This document shows, one piece after another, positions 31,724 through 35,889 of a stretch of 35,889 bases of DNA; the stretch's first letter is position 1, and every line of letters starts with the position of its first letter. The translations under genes and the position numbers were made by a program. The notes below the pieces were generated by a model, which was not told the origin of the DNA, searched no databases, and saw only the letters and a program-made list of their open reading frames with translations. This DNA is from UBA2421 sp964641895 (GTDB lineage: Bacteria; Planctomycetota; Phycisphaerae; Tepidisphaerales; Tepidisphaeraceae), in assembly GCA_964641895.1 (NCBI GenBank), contig CAZXLA010000017.1:1-35889 (forward strand). Direction: 5' to 3'.

Positions 31724-33376
31724 ATGAAAAGCATCACCCGTAAATCGATCGACACGCATTTGGCAACGCTGGGTATGACCGGATCAGATTTCCGCCGTCG
31801 GCTTGATCAATTACTCACGGTCGATGCCGCGCGGCTGGGTCGGCTTTGGTCGTACTACCGCAACCCGATGCGCGCCGGCTCGACCACCCAAGACACCGCC
31901 TCGCCGCAGTACCGCCAAGCGCAGGAGTGGGGCCTGCCCCGGCGGATCAAAGGCGACGACACGAACACCGACGTCCCGCGCCGCGAAGTGGTGATCGAAA
32001 ACGATATCGCCTGGCGACTTGATGCAACGATTGATTTCCTCTTCGGCAAACCCATCGTCCTCACCAGCGCCGCCGCCAACGAATCGCGCCGTGCAACGAT
32101 CACGCAACTGCTCCGCGCCATCCTCGCCAACCACGGCGGCCTGGCGTTTCTGCAGCAGCTCTCACTCATCGGCGCGGTTTACGGGCATGTTGACGTGCTC
32201 GTAAAACTGCTTCCGAGCGACGAACCGCAACCCATAGCATCCACGCAATCCACCCAAAACTTTGGTTCCAAGCCGACCTCTGAACGTAGCGATGAGTCGG
32301 ACTCTGCAACCCAGAATTCAGCACCGAAGCCTACGGAGAAGCCCACCCCACAGCCCGCGCCGCAACTCGACGAAGACCCTTCACACCCGGGCGCGATCAC
32401 ACCATCGCCCGAGGCCGTCGCACGCCTTGCCCGACAGGTGCGATTGGAAATCGTCGAGCCGGCGCGGGCGCTTCCGGTGCTTTCGTCGATCGATTTTGCT
32501 GTGGTGGAGGCTTATGCGCAGGTTTATCGCATCCACAAAACGCACGATGTGTTCCGCGAAACCGCAAGCGACGCGCCGAACGCATCGTGGTTTCGAAAAC
32601 TCTTCGCCGCTCGCGGCTTGGCTGCAGATAACAACGATGAAACCACCGTCATCGATCTCATCACCCCCACGCGCTGGATGACGTTTCACAATGATCGCGT
32701 CGTCGCTCAAGGCAACAACACGCTCGGGCAAATCCCGCTGGTTCATATTCAGAACGTCGCGATTCCCTTCAGCTTCACGGGCGCCAGCGACGTCGAGCCG
32801 TTGCTTCCGCTGCAGGATGAACTCAACACGCGGCTGAGCGATCGCGCCCATCGCATCGCGATGCAGTCGTTTCGCATGTACCTGGGAAAGGGGATCGACG
32901 GCTTCACGCAGCAGACCGTTTCGCCGGGCCGGATGTGGATGAGCGACGACCCCGACGCGCAGATTATCGAGTTCGGCGGAGATGGCGGTTGCCCGAGCGA
33001 AGACGCGCACATTCGCGACCTGCGCGAAGCCCTCGACAAAATCAGCGGCGTCTCCCCCATTGCCGCCGGCGCGATCAAGGGCCGCATCGGCCGGCTCACC
33101 AGCGCCGCGGCGCTGCGTGTCACCATGCTTTCCTTGCTGGCCCGCACGGAGCGCAAGCGCGCCACCTACGGCGCGGGCATCGCGCGCCTGTGTGAACTGG
33201 CGCTCACCTGGCTCGACCACGCGGGGCTGTTCAAAACCTCGCCCGATGAACGGCGGATCGAGCTCGATTGGCCGAATCCCATTCCCCTTAACGAACTCGA
33301 ACGCCTCGATGAAGCAAAACAAAAGCTCGAAGTCGGCGTGCCACGCGACATCGTGCTGAAGGAACTTGGATATTGA
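31724..33376 (+). CDS. Phage portal protein (SPP1 gp6-like)
   Basis: A 550-residue portal protein, the dodecameric ring through which DNA enters the capsid. Family-like features include YYRNPMRAGS at about residues 44-53, NDIAWRLDATIDFLFGKPIVLTS, IQNVAIPFSFTGASDVEPLLPLQDELNTRLSDRAHRIAMQSF, and the C-terminal ISGVSPIAAGAIKGRIGRLTSAAALRVTMLSLLARTERKR. Residues of about 165-230 are a Pro/Ser/Thr/Gln-rich low-complexity insert, unusual in portals. A strong ribosome-binding site (AGGAG) precedes the ATG. No terminase gene is upstream; nuoD is divergent. It ends 6 bp before the 33383-33482 gap. Confidence 0.9.
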   Translation: MKSITRKSIDTHLATLGMTGSDFRRRLDQLLTVDAARLGRLWSYYRNPMRAGSTTQDTASPQYRQAQEWGLPRRIKGDDTNTDVPRREVVIENDIAWRLDATIDFLFGKPIVLTSAAANESRRATITQLLRAILANHGGLAFLQQLSLIGAVYGHVDVLVKLLPSDEPQPIASTQSTQNFGSKPTSERSDESDSATQNSAPKPTEKPTPQPAPQLDEDPSHPGAITPSPEAVARLARQVRLEIVEPARALPVLSSIDFAVVEAYAQVYRIHKTHDVFRETASDAPNASWFRKLFAARGLAADNNDETTVIDLITPTRWMTFHNDRVVAQGNNTLGQIPLVHIQNVAIPFSFTGASDVEPLLPLQDELNTRLSDRAHRIAMQSFRMYLGKGIDGFTQQTVSPGRMWMSDDPDAQIIEFGGDGGCPSEDAHIRDLREALDKISGVSPIAAGAIKGRIGRLTSAAALRVTMLSLLARTERKRATYGAGIARLCELALTWLDHAGLFKTSPDERRIELDWPNPIPLNELERLDEAKQKLEVGVPRDIVLKELGY

Positions 33377-33382
33377 GTTGCT

Positions 33383-33482
33383 NNNNNNNNNNNNNNNNNN
33401 NNNNNNNNNNNNNNNNNNNNNNNNNNNNNNNNNNNNNNNNNNNNNNNNNNNNNNNNNNNNNNNNNNNNNNNNNNNNNNNNNN
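33383..33482. other. Scaffold gap of 100 N in the phage head module
   Basis: 100 Ns, the usual placeholder for an unknown length. The flanks (ATATTGAGTTGCT and AACACGCGGTTC) do not overlap, unlike the other gap. Sequence between the portal and the capsid gene is therefore missing, possibly including a scaffold or protease gene. Confidence 0.95.
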
Positions 33483-33536
33483 AACACGCGGTTCTTAACC
33501 GAGTACCTGCGCCTGCGTCGCCTGCTTCGTTCGTAA
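33483..33536 (+). CDS. C-terminal end of a gene lost in the scaffold gap
   Basis: Directly after the gap, 17 codons read NTRFLTEYLRLRRLLRS and a TAA at 33534-33536. The 3' position relative to the capsid gene, 51 bp before its start, fits the end of the gene normally found between portal and capsid. Too short to identify, and a chance frame is possible. Confidence 0.35.
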   Translation, partial: NTRFLTEYLRLRRLLRS

Positions 33537-33587
33537 TTTATGGTTTTCCAACAACTGACAACTGACAACGACTCAAAGGAGATTCCC

Positions 33588-34742
33588 ATGCCTTTCACTG
33601 GAAAAGCCTCGTATTCCGCCGGTGCCACACTGCCGGAAATTGCCGAAGACGTGAGCGATTTGATCGCCATCAACTCCCCGCACGACACGCCGCTGCTCGA
33701 TGCGCTGGGCGATCCGGCCCGGCCGGCGCGGTCGACGGTTCACGAATGGCTCGAAGATTCGCTGCTGCCCAACGTCGATTCGGTGTTTGATGCTTCGATC
33801 GCCGATCCGTTGACCGAAACCACGTTCGGCGTGAACGACCCCGCGACCTTTCGCGCCGGTGATCAGGTGCGCAACGGTTCGAGCGCCGAAGTGATGCTCG
33901 TGATCGGCGTTGATGCCGGCGCGGGCACCATCACCGTCACCCGCGCCTACGGCGGAACGACGGCGGCGGCGCTGGCCAACCTGGCAGCGCTGGCCATCGT
34001 CGGCAACGCCTCGCTCGAAGGCGCCGATGCCGACGCCGCCCGGTTCACCAACCGGTCGCGCAAAACCAATTACACGCAGATCTTTTCTGCAACGGTCGAC
34101 GTCAGCGGGAGCGACGTGGCCGTGCGGCAGATCGGCGTACGCGACGAACTCGATTACCAGAAAGTGCAGCGCTCACGCGAGCTCCTGCGCGATCTGGAGA
34201 ACTCCCTCATCAACGGCGTTGCGCCGGCGGCCAGCCCACAAGGCTCGACCACGGTTCGGCGAACCATGCGCGGCATTTTGTCGTTTATCAGCACCAACCA
34301 GTTCGTCCCGGGCGCCGGCGGGTTTCCGGCCGACAGCACACTCACCGAGGCGCAGGTCAATACCGCACTGCGTGAGATGTGGAACAACTCGGCGGGCAAT
34401 ATCGACACCATCGTGGTCGGTGGGCAGGAGAAGCGGGCGATCAATCAGTTCGTCGCCAGCAGCCGCCGTTTCACCGCCGGCGCCGACAGTTACAAAGATT
34501 TGGTCAGCACGTACGAAAGCGATTTTGGCGTGTGCCGCATCGTGCTGTCGCGCTACGTGCCGGCCGGCACGGTGCTGCTGCTGGATAGCAGCCGCATCGG
34601 CGTCGTTCCGCTGGCCGGACGCAGCTTCCACTACTCCCCGCTGGCCCGCACCGGCGACAGCGAAAGAGGCCAGGTGCTCGGCGAGTACACGCTGGAACTC
34701 CGCACCGAAAGCGCGCACGGCGTGATCAGCGGACTCGGTTGA
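33588..34742 (+). CDS. Major capsid protein, SU10/DUF5309 family (HK97 fold)
   Basis: A 384-residue capsid protein from the ATG at 33588, preceded by AAGGAG. It has the SU10/DUF5309 features STVHEWLEDSLLP near the N terminus, SRKTNYTQIFSATVDVSGSDVAVRQIG, RDELDYQKVQRSRELLRDLENSLINGV, and the end GRSFHYSPLARTGDSERGQVLGEYTLELR. No separate scaffolding sequence is visible at the N terminus. In this family the capsid follows the portal in the same direction, as here. It is followed by an inverted repeat pair. Confidence 0.92.
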   Translation: MPFTGKASYSAGATLPEIAEDVSDLIAINSPHDTPLLDALGDPARPARSTVHEWLEDSLLPNVDSVFDASIADPLTETTFGVNDPATFRAGDQVRNGSSAEVMLVIGVDAGAGTITVTRAYGGTTAAALANLAALAIVGNASLEGADADAARFTNRSRKTNYTQIFSATVDVSGSDVAVRQIGVRDELDYQKVQRSRELLRDLENSLINGVAPAASPQGSTTVRRTMRGILSFISTNQFVPGAGGFPADSTLTEAQVNTALREMWNNSAGNIDTIVVGGQEKRAINQFVASSRRFTAGADSYKDLVSTYESDFGVCRIVLSRYVPAGTVLLLDSSRIGVVPLAGRSFHYSPLARTGDSERGQVLGEYTLELRTESAHGVISGLG

Positions 34743-34753
34743 TTTCCAGGAGG

Positions 34754-34875
34754 CAGGGTTCGGGGTTCAGGGTTCAGTAGTCAGGGAGTCAAGTTCCTGT
34801 TGCAAAACCGCTGATTGAACTCGCTACCCCCGAACCCTGACTCTCCTTTCCCGAACCCTGAACCCCGAACCCTGA
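34754..34875. repeat. Inverted-pair repeat between capsid and connector genes, family G (CCGAACCCTG)
   Basis: The arm at 34754-34775 and its exact reverse complement at 34854-34875 are 22 bp each; within each arm the unit GGGTTC repeats as GGGTTC-GGGGTTC-AGGGTTC. The spacer is 78 bp. The only region between the capsid and connector genes is this element. Short repeats (TGACAACTGACAAC) also occur just before the capsid ribosome-binding site (33556-33570). Confidence 0.8.
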
Positions 34876-34884
34876 CGGTGCCCC

Positions 34885-35526
34885 ATGCCAACCTTCTCAA
34901 CCGATATCGATCTGCTTCACTGGGAACCCAACATTCTCAAAGACGCCGAGTTCGCTTCTCAAACGCTGCTGCAATCGACGGCTGATTTATCGGAAACAAC
35001 GCTATCGCTTCTCAGCGGGTCGCTGGTGGATGCGCAAGTGGAAGCCGGCCAGGCCGTCTATGTCGCCGGGGCGATCAACGGCAGCTTTCCGATCGTCACC
35101 ATCGATTCTCCCACGCAACTCACGCTGAGCATTCTCTACGACAAACTGTACGACGCTCCCCCCACGCCGGGGCGCGGCGGCCCGGATGCCACGGGCGTTT
35201 CAATCGCCATCCGCACGTTCTGGGCGCAGCGTCAGGTGGTGACCGAACTGTTGCTTCACGCCGCCGGATTAACGGCAAATGATTTCGCGAAGGTGCTCAA
35301 TTCGCAGTCGCTCAAACGCGCGTGTGTGCTGGGCACGCTGCAGATGATCTACAACGCCCTCGCCGCCGCCGCCGCGGAGTCTTCGATCTATGCCATTCGC
35401 GCGGCGCTCTATGAAAAGCTGTACCGCCGTGCACTGCGCAGCGCCCGCGTCGAGCTTGATCTGAACGGCGACGGCAAAACCGATTGCGTTCGAAAACTCA
35501 ACACGCTCGAACTCATCCGTGGGTGA
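34885..35526 (+). CDS. Phage head-tail connector-like or head completion-like protein
   Basis: A 213-residue protein placed directly after the major capsid gene. The N-terminal part is a short beta-rich region (SLLSGSLVDAQVEAGQAVYVAGAINGSFPIVTIDS), and the C-terminal half is helical (DFAKVLNSQSLKRACVLGTLQMIYNALAAAAAESS). The order capsid then connector is the argument for the role; the sequence itself was not recognised as a known family. It ends with an EF-hand-like DLNGDGKTD motif close to the C terminus, resembling a calcium-binding loop. Confidence 0.6.
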   Translation: MPTFSTDIDLLHWEPNILKDAEFASQTLLQSTADLSETTLSLLSGSLVDAQVEAGQAVYVAGAINGSFPIVTIDSPTQLTLSILYDKLYDAPPTPGRGGPDATGVSIAIRTFWAQRQVVTELLLHAAGLTANDFAKVLNSQSLKRACVLGTLQMIYNALAAAAAESSIYAIRAALYEKLYRRALRSARVELDLNGDGKTDCVRKLNTLELIRG

Positions 35527-35600
35527 GTGTGACTAAAGGAAGTGTGGCACCCGGGCTTGTTGCGAAACACCAGAAACTAAACATCAAACACGAGACACTT

Positions 35601-35864
35601 ATGTTCCTTCTCGAAACCGATCCCATCCTCAACCCCATCGCACAACTCGGCGTGGCGGGGCTGATGGGCGCCATGTGGCTTTGGGAGCGTCGCACCAGCC
35701 AGAAACGCGAACAGCAGATCGACGAAGCCCACAGCCGAATCATCATCGACGGCGTGCAGCTCGAAGAGCTTATCACCGTCGTCAAACACAACGCCAGCGC
35801 CATGACCGAACTATCGGCCACGCAACGGCAACTCATCGCTGAACTGAAGGAGGTGCGAAAATGA
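35601..35864 (+). CDS. Small membrane/coiled-coil protein in phage region
   Basis: An 87-residue protein from the ATG at 35601: one membrane helix (IAQLGVAGLMGAMWLW, about residues 12-27) then a charged helical coiled coil (SQKREQQIDEAHSRIIIDGVQLEELITVVKHNASAMTELSATQRQLIAELKEV). This layout is often seen in small phage lysis-associated or tail-region proteins. It overlaps a further ATG (35861) by 4 bases, the start of a frame that runs off the window (MKCHLAACG), whose first codons resemble repeat family H. Function unknown. Confidence 0.65.
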   Translation: MFLLETDPILNPIAQLGVAGLMGAMWLWERRTSQKREQQIDEAHSRIIIDGVQLEELITVVKHNASAMTELSATQRQLIAELKEVRK

Positions 35865-35889
35865 AATGCCACCTTGCCGCTTGCGGCTT

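Noticed and set aside
35861..35889. An ATG overlapping the last small phage gene, frame MKCHLAACG, running off the window
   Set aside because: Only nine codons are visible, and the last bases resemble the core of repeat family H, so coding cannot be separated from a repeat.

Overview
The window is about 36 kb of GC-rich bacterial DNA and is best explained as a scaffold from a planctomycete (Planctomycetota, probably class Phycisphaerae). The main clue is the 842-residue secreted protein at 16939-19467, which starts with the N-terminal LEPR-type motif (LEPRCLLHA) typical of planctomycete surface proteins. Supporting clues are the split NADH-dehydrogenase cluster, the vWA/TolQ/ExbD/ExbD operon and the many short dispersed inverted repeats between genes. 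No rRNA, complete tRNA or CRISPR array was seen. Two 100-N scaffold gaps are present (27499-27598 and 33383-33482).

Layout. (1) 1-3250: two tandem molybdenum hydroxylase large subunits on the minus strand (one only as its first 31 codons) and a divergent MocA-like molybdenum cofactor cytidylyltransferase. (2) 3279-7435: two paralogous polysaccharide flippases followed by a small secreted protein, plus strand. (3) 7483-13694: a minus-strand envelope operon: membrane-anchored vWA protein, TolQ/ExbB-type channel, two ExbD/TolR proteins and a large exported helical protein. (4) 13891-19467: a B12-binding-type radical SAM protein, a short TauE/SafE permease, PurQ (minus), and a malectin/FnIII/CBM6/Kelch surface protein. 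(5) 31405-19532: a 12-kb minus-strand run: NuoD, a small coupled protein, VapB-VapC, NuoE, a Cys-based phosphatase, a small protein broken by a false assembly gap, a HicB-like protein, NuoF, ThiS, ThiG, a small protein, RsmG, a DUF1801 protein, a yeast-type cytosine deaminase, a nucleotidyltransferase-like protein, a membrane protein and a DinG/XPD-family helicase. (6) 31724-35889: a divergent phage head module with a portal, a gap, an SU10-type major capsid protein, a connector-like protein and a small membrane/coiled-coil protein.

How the parts work together. The molybdenum hydroxylases need the cytidylylated (or otherwise nucleotide-matured) cofactor that a MocA-like protein makes. The vWA-TolQ-ExbD-ExbD-helical protein set looks like a proton-driven envelope machine in which a vWA protein takes the place of TonB/TolA. 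The long minus-strand run mixes complex I subunits with thiamine-thiazole genes and toxin-antitoxin modules, with start/stop overlaps (ATGA or GTGA) at nuoD/small ORF, vapB/vapC and nuoF/thiS, so these pairs are probably translationally coupled.

The most unusual property is the density of short inverted-pair repeats: at least seven unrelated arm families. They sit mainly at gene junctions, but one lies in frame inside the radical SAM gene, one supplies the stop codon of the helicase gene, and several make false or real N-terminal extensions. The 27499-27598 gap is flanked by an exact 55-bp duplication. Collapsing it restores a 78-codon gene that overlaps the HicB-like gene.
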